Shown: positions 15,988 through 25,669, numbered from the stretch's first letter. The stretch: DNA of 36,126 bases from Candidatus Pacearchaeota archaeon (GCA_016196285.1 JACPXY010000006.1:1-36126); one strand, 5' to 3'. Notes: a model not told the origin generated them from the sequence alone. Numbers and translations are program-made.

Positions 15988-17868
15988 TTATTTCAGTCTA
16001 ATTGTCTCAAGATTTCTTGGAACAACTGTCTCGATGCGATTTTGCTTATAGAGTGTTGATGCCAAATCTAGGCAGCGAGAGACCTCGCCGTGATTGATGA
16101 TGATACGTTTTGGCCTCGGCACCATGCGGCTGATATACTGCAATAATTCATTCCTGCCTGAATGAGCTGAAAATCCGTTGAGTGTTTCAACCTGCATCTT
16201 AAGAGAAACTCTCTCCCCATCAACGCTGAATTCCTTGCCTCCTTCTTGAACCTGCCTTCCCAATGATCCAATTGCCTGATAACAGCCGAATACAATTAAG
16301 TTGTTCTCGCTTGAGGCAAGATTCTTGAAATACTCAACTGACGCTCCGCCAACCAGCATTCCTGAAGTTGCTATGATAATACATGGGCCTCCTTCAAGTA
16401 CTTGCTTTCGCTCAGCAGGGCTTCCAACACGCTTGAAAACATCTGTAGTGAATGGGTTATTATCCTGAAATATCTGGTTTCTGACTGAAGCACTAAGGAA
16501 GTCAGGATAGGCTGTGTGTATCGCATTGATATCCCATACCATCCCATCAATATACACCGGCACTCGCGGCAACTCACCTGTACGCATCGCTTCCTCGACA
16601 CGTAGCACGGTTTCTTGCGCGTGACCGAGTCCAAGCTCGGGAAGCAATATCTTGCCGTTGCGCTGAATCGTTGCCTTTGCTAAATCAAGGAACTTGCGCT
16701 CTGTTTCCTGTCTTGGAGGCAGTACATTCTCCCTTCCACCGTATGTTGCTTCAATAGTTATGGTCTCAACGCGTGGAAAGTGATTTACTGCTGGATCAAG
16801 CAAACGAGTCTTCCGATAATTTGTATCTGCACCATAAACAAAATTGTGCAAACCATTGCCGATGTTGATATGCACCTGGGCTGAGCCGAGCACGTGACCT
16901 GCATTATAGAGTGTTATTCTTATGTCTGGGGTGATATCAGTTACTTCTCCATATTCTAGACAAATAGAATGTCTGACCATCTCCTTAATATCTTCTGCTC
17001 TGAAAAGAGGGGAGGCTGCTTGTTTATATGCAACTCCGACAAAATCCAATGCAAGCAATGCGGAGATATCTCGTGTGGGAGCAGTCATATAGACTGGGCC
17101 TTTGTATCCCATTTTATACAAGTAAGGAATAAGACCAGAATGGTCAAGATGGGCATGTGAGAGAATAATCGCGTCTATTGTACTTAGGTCGCCTATCTCG
17201 CATACATCCATATAAGGAAAGCGCTCTTGTCCTTCCGCATATGCTGGATTGACTCCGCAGTCTAGAAGTATTTTTGATTTTGGTGTATGCAGCATAAGGC
17301 ACGAACGGCCAACCTGCCTTCCTCCGCCTAGATAGGTCAGGCGAACCCACATATCCATCTTTTCAGCTGTCCAACCTTCGAATATCTTCTTGCCAATATC
17401 GTTCAAGAACTTACGGCGATATGTGTTGTTTGCATAGAGAACAGAACGAATCTTCTCGGTAATCTTGCTTTGAATTGCTGAACTGCGCTGGACTGTCGGA
17501 GACCAGAAAGTTGAGCGACGTATATCATTTAGCACCGAGCCTTGTTTTCCAATTACCATGCCGGGCTTTTTTGCTTCTACTATAACTGAGCTTCTCTGAA
17601 CATCGAAGATTATTGAAGTAATTTCTGCTTCTTCTGGAACCAGTGCACGAATGCTCTTCTCAGTCTCCTCCTCTGGAGCAAGTATTCCTTTATCAGCTCG
17701 CAATTCAATGCGCTTCTTAATTTTGTCAACAATTCGTTTTATCTCTTGCTCTCCTGTCTTGAAAAACTCCTTATCGTCTGTATAGAGCACTATGTTCGCG
17801 CCTTCGAACGTCGCGTCACTGATAACCTTCGGTAATTCATCTTTAATGCTTTTTAAAATATCTGCCAT
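15988..17868 (-). CDS. Beta-CASP/KH ribonuclease aCPSF1 (archaeal CPSF, transcription-termination factor)
   Basis: 626 aa; N-terminal KH region (KPGMVIGKQGSVLNDIRR); metallo-beta-lactamase LSHAHLDHSGLIPYL; beta-CASP motifs NGFSAHSGRNELL and IINHGE. Confidence 0.96.
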   Translation of the reverse strand: MADILKSIKDELPKVISDATFEGANIVLYTDDKEFFKTGEQEIKRIVDKIKKRIELRADKGILAPEEETEKSIRALVPEEAEITSIIFDVQRSSVIVEAKKPGMVIGKQGSVLNDIRRSTFWSPTVQRSSAIQSKITEKIRSVLYANNTYRRKFLNDIGKKIFEGWTAEKMDMWVRLTYLGGGRQVGRSCLMLHTPKSKILLDCGVNPAYAEGQERFPYMDVCEIGDLSTIDAIILSHAHLDHSGLIPYLYKMGYKGPVYMTAPTRDISALLALDFVGVAYKQAASPLFRAEDIKEMVRHSICLEYGEVTDITPDIRITLYNAGHVLGSAQVHINIGNGLHNFVYGADTNYRKTRLLDPAVNHFPRVETITIEATYGGRENVLPPRQETERKFLDLAKATIQRNGKILLPELGLGHAQETVLRVEEAMRTGELPRVPVYIDGMVWDINAIHTAYPDFLSASVRNQIFQDNNPFTTDVFKRVGSPAERKQVLEGGPCIIIATSGMLVGGASVEYFKNLASSENNLIVFGCYQAIGSLGRQVQEGGKEFSVDGERVSLKMQVETLNGFSAHSGRNELLQYISRMVPRPKRIIINHGEVSRCLDLASTLYKQNRIETVVPRNLETIRLK

Positions 17869-17889
17869 TTCTTATAAATTGAATGAATA

Positions 17890-18558
17890 TTATTTATATT
17901 GTGGAACGATCTCTTCAGAAACCGCTTGGGTAATGCCTGATTTCGTTATTGTATAAATGTCTATGCCATTCCCAGAGCCGACATCTCTCTGTGTTGAAGC
18001 CTTTAATGCTTCTTTTGCAAGTTCAATTGCTTCCTTGACAGTAATCTCTTTCTTGTACTGTCTCTCCAAAAGACCTAGGATATAAGGCATTCCTGAGGAG
18101 AAGTTTGCGTCGAAATCGTTTACTTCGTACACTCCTCCTGCTGGCTCGATAGTGTACAATGAAGATTCCCCATTTTCGTCTACTCCTCCAACTAGCAATC
18201 CTAGAATTCCTGGTATCATGCTTGGAGTCCTGATATGACGGTAAATCATCATTGCAATCATATTTGCTGATTCTTTGACACTCGGCCTTGACCTCGTCTT
18301 TAAGTGCTTTAAACGCAGTTCAGCAGCGATAATCTTTTGATGTAAGTCTATATCTGAAGAGAGTCCTGTACCTGCTGTAATAAGATAGTCATTTACGGGG
18401 ACAACTTTCCTTGAAGTCTTGCTCATTATTATCGAGCCTGCTGTCGCCCTTCTATCAGCGCCAATGACAACTCCATCCTTGCATTTAATTCCAACTAGAC
18501 TTGTGTTTGAACGAATCACATTCTGATTTAATTCATTCATGGTGTGTATATTATTCAT
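17890..18558 (-). CDS. psmB: Proteasome beta subunit
   Basis: SN|TSLVGIKCKDGVVIGADRRATAGSIIMSKTSRKVVPVNDYLITAGTG; counting from Thr1, Asp17, Arg19 and Lys33 are present. Confidence 0.95.
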   Translation of the reverse strand: MNNIHTMNELNQNVIRSNTSLVGIKCKDGVVIGADRRATAGSIIMSKTSRKVVPVNDYLITAGTGLSSDIDLHQKIIAAELRLKHLKTRSRPSVKESANMIAMMIYRHIRTPSMIPGILGLLVGGVDENGESSLYTIEPAGGVYEVNDFDANFSSGMPYILGLLERQYKKEITVKEAIELAKEALKASTQRDVGSGNGIDIYTITKSGITQAVSEEIVPQYK

Positions 18559-18599
18559 AAGAGATAGAACCTCTGAACTAAGACATAAATAACAGGTAT

Positions 18600-20669
18600 T
18601 TAAGGTTTTTGGTAGACGCTCTGCATAGGCTCAATCACTGATGAGCCTATATCTTTTCGAATCCTGATAGTATGATCAATGAATCCTTCTATTTTTGGCT
18701 CGTGACTGACGATAATGAGCTGCTTAATCTTGAGCTGCTCAAGAACATCGCGAATCTTGTCCACCTGCGCCTCTGAAAAACCTTCTGTCGGCTCATCTAG
18801 AATAATGATATCTTTTGTCTTGATAGTGCTTAAGAGTGAATTAATGGTCTGATTTAATGCAAGGCGATATGCAAGAGCGACTGCTGTTCTCTCGCCTCCT
18901 GAGAGAAAGGCGTAGTCCATTTCAACTCCTGACTGGACAATGAGAGGTGTAAAGTTTTCATCAAGCTGAATCTCAAATGTTTCTCCTGCAATCATCTGGA
19001 ACCATCTGCTGAAGAGACGTGAGAACTCGTGGCGTAGCTTGAGCATTACTTGCCTCTCAATGAAATCAATCATGATTAGATAGTGATTAGCTATCCAATC
19101 GCTCGCTTCCAAAAGTGTGTTGAGATGTGTGCGTGTTTTCTCTTTCTCCTTGATTGAGATAATCAAGCGCGTCCGCTCTTTGTGCAGTAATTCAAGTTCT
19201 TTATTCAGCTCAGCACGCTTAATCTCAACTCCTTTCTCCTGTATGAATGCCTTCTTCAATTCCTCCAGTTTCCGTTTGTACGCTGCGTCAAATGAAGAAA
19301 GCTTGAGAATTTGTGTTTTCAACATATCAATATGAGCAAGTAAGAGCTCGATATCTCCCTTTAGGGTGATTTTCTGCTTGTTGATCTCTTCCATTTTCCG
19401 ATGCGCCTGCTCCCTAAACTGTTCTCTTGACTGTTGAATCTCTAGGTCTGCCTTTCGGCGCTCAAGGAGTTCAAGCTCCTCCCTGATAATCAAGCGCTGT
19501 GAAGAAACCTGCGCCCGAATTTTCTCTGCCTCGGAAATTTTCTTTCCAAGTTCAGAAAGTTTGTTTTCTGCTTCATTAAGTATGTTATGCTTGTGCGCAG
19601 GAGGCACATCCTGCAGGCACGTTGGGCACATCTCTAATGAAAAAACGCTGTCTTTCCGTGCTTGAATCTCGCGCTTCTGCTGCTGCAATAATTGAAGCGC
19701 TGCTCCTGTCTTAATATACTCTCCTTCCAAATTATCGCGCTGAGCTTTGCAGTAATGCAGACTTCGTACTGCTTCATTGTATGCTTCTGGCTTGAAAGGA
19801 ATAATGTTAGTAAGACTCTGTCTAAGCTCAGTCTCCTGCCGATCGAGAGCTGCAAGAGTTTCCTGCTTTGATACAATAAGAATTTTTGTCTTGGCGATCT
19901 CCTGCTCCAGGTGCTCTTTCTCCTTTATCCTGACTTCCAGATCTGCAATCTCTTTTTCCGTCAGCTTCCTGGCTTCAATGGCTCTCTGAAGCTTTTGCAT
20001 CGTCTCCAAGAAGGAGCTCTCTAGTAAACTTATTCTGCTTTCGGCTGCTGACTGCAGAGACCTTTCTTGTTCAATCAATTTGACCTCTGCCTGCAGTGTT
20101 TTGCTCTCGTCTTTGAACCTGAGCAATGCCTTGGAGGCATTCTCCCGTATGAGCTTGTATTTATCAATACCGAAGATATGCCTCAGAATTGAGAAGCGAG
20201 TTTCTGCATCTTCAAGAATAATCTGCTTCATGTGCTCTTGTGGAGTATAGACAGTGTATTTATAGAGCATGTTTGTTTTCTTGACAAACTCAGAGGGGTA
20301 ACCTAGTAGTTCAAGAATTTTTGTCTTAAGCTCGGTAGTGGAGTATTCGTTCTTTACTCCATTTATTGTGAGTGCTGCATAATCGCTGGTAATAGTTCTT
20401 GCTTCACGCTTCAGACGCCTCTCAATTAATATCTCTTTGCCTTCTATCTCGCATTCGACCTCGACCTCGGCGCTCTCTGCACCATTCCGCAAAAGGGATG
20501 CAGCCCGCTGTCCTGCTTGAAGGCCGAACAAAGCGTATTCTAATGCAAGAAGAATTGTTGTCTTCCCAGAACCAACATTTCCTGCAAGCAATACTGCACC
20601 ATCGGGGAACTCTATCTCTGCATCCTCGTAACTTCGCACGTTGCGCAATTTGAGCCGTTTAAATCTCAT
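18600..20669 (-). CDS. rad50: DNA double-strand break repair ATPase Rad50
   Basis: Walker A AGNVGSGKTTILLALEYALFG; Zn hook MCPTCLQD; signature FLSGGERTAVALAYRLALNQ; Walker B IIILDEPTEGF. ATG at 20669 (MRFKRLKLRN) preferred; it gives an ATGA overlap with mre11. Confidence 0.95.
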   Translation of the reverse strand: MRFKRLKLRNVRSYEDAEIEFPDGAVLLAGNVGSGKTTILLALEYALFGLQAGQRAASLLRNGAESAEVEVECEIEGKEILIERRLKREARTITSDYAALTINGVKNEYSTTELKTKILELLGYPSEFVKKTNMLYKYTVYTPQEHMKQIILEDAETRFSILRHIFGIDKYKLIRENASKALLRFKDESKTLQAEVKLIEQERSLQSAAESRISLLESSFLETMQKLQRAIEARKLTEKEIADLEVRIKEKEHLEQEIAKTKILIVSKQETLAALDRQETELRQSLTNIIPFKPEAYNEAVRSLHYCKAQRDNLEGEYIKTGAALQLLQQQKREIQARKDSVFSLEMCPTCLQDVPPAHKHNILNEAENKLSELGKKISEAEKIRAQVSSQRLIIREELELLERRKADLEIQQSREQFREQAHRKMEEINKQKITLKGDIELLLAHIDMLKTQILKLSSFDAAYKRKLEELKKAFIQEKGVEIKRAELNKELELLHKERTRLIISIKEKEKTRTHLNTLLEASDWIANHYLIMIDFIERQVMLKLRHEFSRLFSRWFQMIAGETFEIQLDENFTPLIVQSGVEMDYAFLSGGERTAVALAYRLALNQTINSLLSTIKTKDIIILDEPTEGFSEAQVDKIRDVLEQLKIKQLIIVSHEPKIEGFIDHTIRIRKDIGSSVIEPMQSVYQKP

Positions 20670-21814
20670 AGCTGCAAAACCTTCCGCACTTCTGAACATA
20701 AGCGATCTTCGAATATCTCTGCTTTCTCATCATCCATCTGCTCAATTTGGAATGCCCTGAGCAGAGAAGGTATCTGCGCATTGTATTTGCTTGGATGCAC
20801 TGCAATGAACTTCTCGATTATAGAAGATTCTAGATTCGCTGGATCAGTTACTTCCAGTTCTATCCCTGCTTCGTTATGAACAAGTTTTGTTGTGCTTTTA
20901 ATAAATGAATATGCGCCTTTCTTCCTCACTTTCTCTTCAATTCTTGGAAAGTCTATATCAACAATTCTTCCCTTTTCCACTAATCCTTTCAAGTGCAGAA
21001 TTACTATATTATCTTTTACCTTCTGGTTCTCAAAGAATTCTATTAACTGATGTGTTGCAGTAAGCGCATTGGTAATCTCAAATGTAAAAGAGCTTATCTC
21101 GCGTAGTTTGATGCTCTCTCTTCGAACCTTGCCATTGTCAAAGATGTAGAATGAGCCGCCTTTCAACTCCTCTAGCTCGGCAAGAGTATTTGGGAAAATC
21201 GGGCCAGAATATACTCTATTCTCTTTCTGATAAATCACGTGAAGATGCGAGAGTGCTAGATAATCCACTTTTGGCAAGCGCTTTTCTTCCACCGCAGGGA
21301 TAGGCAGGCTGCCGACTGCATCGCGAATTGCAGTATGAAGCATGAGAATCTTGAACATGCCTGGTGCGTCCTGCAGATGTATGCGCTTGATATCCTCTAC
21401 CTCCAAGCCGGACTTCCTTCCAGGATAACCGTAGAGTGCAACATTCTTGTGCAATGTTGGAAGCAGCATCAATGCCATCTTATGCTCCTCGAAGACTGCG
21501 GTATTTGTACAGAATCCTGCTTTCTCTAGAACATCAAGAAAAGTCTTGCCTGATGCGGAATAATCGTGGCTTCCTGCAATAAGAAAGACAGGAATCTTTG
21601 CCTCTTTGAGCTTGCGGAACTCATTGAAAGTCTCTTTCAGCGTTTCAATCGGCGGATACGCAGAATCAAACAGATCGCCAGATATGAGGATAAACTCTAC
21701 TTTCTCTTTGATGCAGAAGGAGACTGCATACTGAAACGATTGTAGGTTCAGCTCTTTTAATTCGGGTTGCCTCCAGCCACCGAGATGGCAGTCGCCCATG
21801 TGTGCAAACTTCAT
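20666..21814 (-). CDS. mre11: DNA double-strand break repair nuclease Mre11
   Basis: MKFAHMGDCHLGGW, ISGDLFDSAYP, IAGSHDYS, LSHLHV metallophosphoesterase motifs. Start at 21814 preferred over 21865 because it begins the conserved fold and lies about 25 nt from a TATA-like box. Confidence 0.94.
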   Translation of the reverse strand: MKFAHMGDCHLGGWRQPELKELNLQSFQYAVSFCIKEKVEFILISGDLFDSAYPPIETLKETFNEFRKLKEAKIPVFLIAGSHDYSASGKTFLDVLEKAGFCTNTAVFEEHKMALMLLPTLHKNVALYGYPGRKSGLEVEDIKRIHLQDAPGMFKILMLHTAIRDAVGSLPIPAVEEKRLPKVDYLALSHLHVIYQKENRVYSGPIFPNTLAELEELKGGSFYIFDNGKVRRESIKLREISSFTFEITNALTATHQLIEFFENQKVKDNIVILHLKGLVEKGRIVDIDFPRIEEKVRKKGAYSFIKSTTKLVHNEAGIELEVTDPANLESSIIEKFIAVHPSKYNAQIPSLLRAFQIEQMDDEKAEIFEDRLCSEVRKVLQL

Positions 21815-21838
21815 AAAATTTTCTGACAAGGAAGTTAT

Positions 21839-21874
21839 ATATAGATTGTGGCAATATATTGCCACAATCTATAT
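21839..21874. promoter_or_regulatory. Perfect 36-bp palindrome overlapping the putative mre11-rad50 promoter
   Basis: ATATAGATTGTGGCAATATATTGCCACAATCTATAT is identical to its own reverse complement. Confidence 0.75.
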
Positions 21875-21951
21875 TAGAAAAGCTTGAGTTAAAAAGATTT
21901 ATTCCTGGTGTGTTGGATGGAATTGATTTAAAACGGAGAAGAGTTCAGAGA

Positions 21952-22494
21952 TTACGTGCACGTTATCGGCTGTATTATTACAGCATTTGAACAAAGTGCA
22001 AGCTCGTCATTGGTATATGCTGCCGGCTGAATCTCAATTTTGTACTCTCCTGGAGAGTCAATTATATCTGCAGGTACAAAGTAAGAACGAGAGAACTGTT
22101 TTGCAGGAGGAAGCCCTTGTGCATTAGGATTTGTGCAGTCATCTGAAAGAAAGAATGAGCAGTGGCCCTGACCTTCCTCTTCTTCGGGATTGTTCAATAA
22201 GGTGCCAACACGCCTTCCTTCTTTGCTGATACGAATGTAAGCTGCATCTACCGTGAACAGCCCTTTGTTAACTAATACAATTGATAATGAGGTCTGCCCA
22301 TTCTGTGCGTAGGTGCAGGTGTATGACTGAAGAGCAAGAGCGATGTCGTCTGAACATTGCAGCTTATTCTTTGGCACGTAAACTGAGAGGTAATTGAAGA
22401 CTAAAGCGCTCAGTCCGACAGCGATGATGACTAGTAGAACATAACTGAGCATCTCAGTCACTCCGCGTTTATCGGTAGACAACCACTTCCTCAT
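21952..22494 (-). CDS. Archaellin/pilin-like secreted protein
   Basis: MRKWLSTDKRGVTEMLSYVLLVIIAVGLSALVFNYLSVYVPK N terminus (class III signal-like KRG, then a hydrophobic helix); Cys-containing ectodomain. Confidence 0.75.
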   Translation of the reverse strand: MRKWLSTDKRGVTEMLSYVLLVIIAVGLSALVFNYLSVYVPKNKLQCSDDIALALQSYTCTYAQNGQTSLSIVLVNKGLFTVDAAYIRISKEGRRVGTLLNNPEEEEGQGHCSFFLSDDCTNPNAQGLPPAKQFSRSYFVPADIIDSPGEYKIEIQPAAYTNDELALCSNAVIIQPITCT

Positions 22495-23074
22495 TCTTCA
22501 CCTTTTTTCTGATTACTAGATAAAAGTTCTTTCCTTCCTGTACTTCAAATTCGCGCTCGACAATACGCGCTTGTTTGCCTTCCTCGCGGTCGAGCACAAG
22601 TTGAATCTTGAGAATCTTCTTTTCACCGCGTTCCTCGAGCTTCACACCAGTTCCCTTGCCTTTTACTTTATCCTCTTCGCCAAGAGCATCTGAGCTTCCT
22701 GATCCTTCTGATTCACCTGAAGTGAGGTCAAGCGTCTCTACTACTACTTCCCGCTCTTCAGATGCTGCGTTATACTGTATGCTCTTCAGCTCTGTTTCGT
22801 TGCCGAACACAATGTCGATATCACTGTCTGGATTTAAGGAAGCATAGTATTGAGTAAGATTTCTGAGATTGCCTTCGATTACCTCGGAAGATTGCTCTGT
22901 CAAGAAACCATTATCTAGTACCTGGCTGGTCTCGTAGCGAATCTCCTCCGACAAATCATAAACTCTAGTATTCTCTGCCTCAAGTTTTGAAGTCGTATAT
23001 GCATTGCCAAAGCTCAGGATAATGCCTGAAAGGATTAATGCTGCGATGAGAAAAAACTGCGCCCTCTTGTTCAT
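22469..23074 (-). CDS. Pilin-like membrane-anchored secreted protein
   Basis: MNKRAQFFLIAALILSGIILSFGNAYTTSK N-terminal helix; 26-nt overlap with the next pilin-like gene. Confidence 0.75.
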   Translation of the reverse strand: MNKRAQFFLIAALILSGIILSFGNAYTTSKLEAENTRVYDLSEEIRYETSQVLDNGFLTEQSSEVIEGNLRNLTQYYASLNPDSDIDIVFGNETELKSIQYNAASEEREVVVETLDLTSGESEGSGSSDALGEEDKVKGKGTGVKLEERGEKKILKIQLVLDREEGKQARIVEREFEVQEGKNFYLVIRKKVKNEEVVVYR

Positions 23075-23111
23075 GAAAACATGAGTGGTTGATTGTTTTT
23101 ATATGTTATCA

Positions 23112-23370
23112 AGTGTAGACGGGGAGATTGCTCGGCTTTCATACAGAGTATCTTGAGCCATTCTCAGCTTTGTTCCCCTGCAAGCACCATACGTCCTGTT
23201 GAGGGCTGCTTCATTCCTGACCTGACCCAGTTCCCAGGAGTACGATCGAGCAGGACAAAACGTCAACGTTTGACACGAGACTTTTGTATGTCTGCTTCAC
23301 GCACTCCTTTAAGCCCGCCATAAAGCCCGTTTGCGGATAGCGTGGGGCTAGCACGCCGGCTCGTCTACGA
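23112..23370 (-). ncRNA. Signal recognition particle (7S) RNA, archaeal type
   Basis: Minus strand contains the helix 8 core GGGTCAGGTCAGGAATGAAGCAGCCCT with GGAA tetraloop (about 23202-23230). Helix 1 closure GTAGACG (5') with CGTCTAC (3'); helix 5 GGCTTT/AAAGCC. TATA-like TTAAAT at 23391-23396. Ends approximate. Confidence 0.9.
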
Positions 23371-23399
23371 TATAGACGAGGGGATAGGGTATTTAAGAC

Positions 23400-23561
23400 T
23401 TATGCATCTTCTTCGAGAATGTGCTTCTTCAGTTTTGCGACCTCTACCGGTGATGTGTATGCGTCGTGTAATGTTGGTCTCCTAAATGATATTGTAATCA
23501 TTAATAAAAGCAATACCGACAAGCAGGTTGTGCTTCCCAGGAGAAGATAAATTGGTTCCAT
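23400..23561 (-). CDS. Small 53-aa single-TM protein
   Basis: MEPIYLLLGSTTCLSVLLLLMITISFRRPTLHDAYTSPVEVAKLKKHILEEDA; AAAATA box about 26-30 nt upstream. Missing from the ORF track. Confidence 0.6.
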   Translation of the reverse strand: MEPIYLLLGSTTCLSVLLLLMITISFRRPTLHDAYTSPVEVAKLKKHILEEDA

Positions 23562-23600
23562 GCTTATAGAAGCTGTGAGCGGGGTATTTTAACCTTGCGA

Positions 23601-25283
23601 TTACATCTCTTCGAGAACTCTAATGTTCAATAGCTCAAGTGCATTCTTCAGAACGTATGCGTACGCTTGAATAAGAACAAGCTTGAATTCTTCTGTCTCA
23701 GATCCCACTACCTTTTCTGCATGATAAAACTCATTAAAAAGCTGTGCCAACTGAAATGCATAATTAGCTATGATGCTCGGTGCTTTCTCTTCGTATGCTT
23801 GAGTTACCATTTCGGGAAAAGTCTTGAGGGAGAGCAGTAATCTCTTCTCAATATCAGAGATGGCGGAGATGTGCAAACCCGGCTTTTTTGCTGCTTTTGC
23901 AAGGATACTCTGTGCACGGGCATAGGAATATAGTAAATATGGCCCGGTGTCTCCTTCGAACTGTAAAGACTCTTCTGGTCTAAACGTCAAGTCCTTGGTA
24001 CGTTCAACCTTTAAGAAATAATACCTCAGGGCTGCCAAGGTAATTGCTACTGCACGTTCCTTCTTCTCCTTGATAGGAAGGGCTGGATGACGTTCACTGA
24101 TTGCTTGAACTGCGAGGTTCTGCATGTGAATCAAAAGATCATCTGAATCGACAACTGCGCCTTCACGTGACTTCATTCTTCCTGATTCAAGATTGACCAT
24201 TCCGTAATTTAGGTGATAAAGCTTATCTGCCCAAGGATATCCCAGACGCTTGAGAGTGGCGAAGAGCACTTTAAAATGATGATTCTGCTCGATGGCACTG
24301 ACATATAAAGAAGTGTCTGCTTTGAAATCCTTGTGTTTCTGCGCTGCAAGATACAAGTCTTGTGTAATATAAATAGAAGTTCCATCTGCGCGTAGGAGCA
24401 CTTTCTCTCCTAGACCTTCTGTGGAAAGGTCAATTGCAATGGCGCCATCAGATTTCTTATAGACAATGCCTCTCTTTAGTGCGTCCATTACTATCTTCTT
24501 TCCGGCATTGTATATCTTTGACTCAAAATACTCTTTGTCTATCTTTAAATCAAATTGTGCATAGGTCTCCTTGAATCCTTTGAATGCCCAGGCATTCATC
24601 TTCTTCCAGAGCTGGAGAGTTTTCCGATCTCCTGATTCCCATTTCTGCAGGCACTTCTGCGCTTCCTGCTCAAGCTCTGGATGCTCCTTGAGCATTTGTG
24701 CAAATTTTACATAATAATCTCCAACAAAATGGTCTGGCTTAATCTTTCTTTTCTCAGGTGAATCGCCTGCCCCCCACTTTTCATAGGCAACCATTGACTT
24801 ACAAATGTGGATTCCTCTATCATTGTTCAAATTGACAACCTTAACAGTATTCCCTCTGAAACGCAAGATATTGGTGACCGCTTGACCAAGGGCAATATTG
24901 CGTGCATGGCCTATGTGCAGCGGCTTGTTAGTGTTCGGACTTGGAAATTCGATAACTACTTTCTCTCTTTCCTTGCCTGCTCCGAATCTCTCTTTTTCTT
25001 TAAGAATCTTTTTCAGAGTATCTTGAGCTAGTGTCTTCCTGTTAATAAAGATATTAATGTATGGTCCGACTGCCTCAACTTTCTCGAAGCCTGTGTCTGT
25101 CAGTTGAGAAGCAAGATCGGCAGCAATCTGGATAGGAGATTTCTTCATCTTCTTTGCTAGCTCGAAGCACGGTAAAGAATAGTCTCCTAGTTTAGGGTCA
25201 GGAGGAGCAGTCAGCAGAGAGATTGCTCCTGCCTCGGAGAGGGGAGTGAATTTCTGCAGCTTCTTGGCAATGAGCTCTTTCAT
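23601..25283 (-). CDS. argS: Arginyl-tRNA synthetase
   Basis: FPSPNTNKPLHIGHARNIALGQ (HIGH motif); MKSREGAVV; VNLNNDRGIHICKSM; C-terminal anticodon-binding region FEGDTGPYLLYSYARAQSIL. Confidence 0.96.
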   Translation of the reverse strand: MKELIAKKLQKFTPLSEAGAISLLTAPPDPKLGDYSLPCFELAKKMKKSPIQIAADLASQLTDTGFEKVEAVGPYINIFINRKTLAQDTLKKILKEKERFGAGKEREKVVIEFPSPNTNKPLHIGHARNIALGQAVTNILRFRGNTVKVVNLNNDRGIHICKSMVAYEKWGAGDSPEKRKIKPDHFVGDYYVKFAQMLKEHPELEQEAQKCLQKWESGDRKTLQLWKKMNAWAFKGFKETYAQFDLKIDKEYFESKIYNAGKKIVMDALKRGIVYKKSDGAIAIDLSTEGLGEKVLLRADGTSIYITQDLYLAAQKHKDFKADTSLYVSAIEQNHHFKVLFATLKRLGYPWADKLYHLNYGMVNLESGRMKSREGAVVDSDDLLIHMQNLAVQAISERHPALPIKEKKERAVAITLAALRYYFLKVERTKDLTFRPEESLQFEGDTGPYLLYSYARAQSILAKAAKKPGLHISAISDIEKRLLLSLKTFPEMVTQAYEEKAPSIIANYAFQLAQLFNEFYHAEKVVGSETEEFKLVLIQAYAYVLKNALELLNIRVLEEM

Positions 25284-25317
25284 ATCTCTGTATTAACAAG
25301 ACAATTAATAAATCTGT

Positions 25318-25602
25318 TTATGGAATAAGCTGGTGACCGCATTCTGTGCAAAACTTTACACCTTCATCAATCGGTTTCTTGCATCCTGGGCAATGCGTCA
25401 TGGGAACAACCATCTTCCCTCCACACTGCGGGCAGAACTTTTGCTCAGGATCGCCGCCACGCCCGCATTTGGTGCATTTAGGTGTCGGCTTCTTGCGCTC
25501 GATTACTGCCTTGTATCCTGTTTTGCCAGACACGATCTTAGAAAACGCATCCTGAATAGACGTAGGATCCTGGTACTTGCGTAAGTCTATATTGCTGCCC
25601 AT
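25318..25602 (-). CDS. Double zinc-ribbon protein
   Basis: CTKCGRGGDPEQKFCPQCGG...CPGCKKPIDEGVKFCTECGHQLIP: four CxxC knuckles. Confidence 0.85.
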   Translation of the reverse strand: MGSNIDLRKYQDPTSIQDAFSKIVSGKTGYKAVIERKKPTPKCTKCGRGGDPEQKFCPQCGGKMVVPMTHCPGCKKPIDEGVKFCTECGHQLIP

Positions 25603-25669
25603 CTTCTCTTTTTACTCTCCCAGTGTGTAATCAGTTTTTATAAATATTGTTATTGTGAATGAACAATCT

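Noticed and set aside
23240-23290. Non-canonical UUGA tetraloop in SRP RNA helix 6
   Set aside because: Alternative pairings (AAAAGUC/GAC-G-UUUU with CGU-GUCAA-ACG) are equally plausible; loop identity cannot be decided by eye.
23093-23323. 76-aa plus-strand ORF
   Set aside because: Lies inside the SRP RNA gene (antisense to the helix 8 core).
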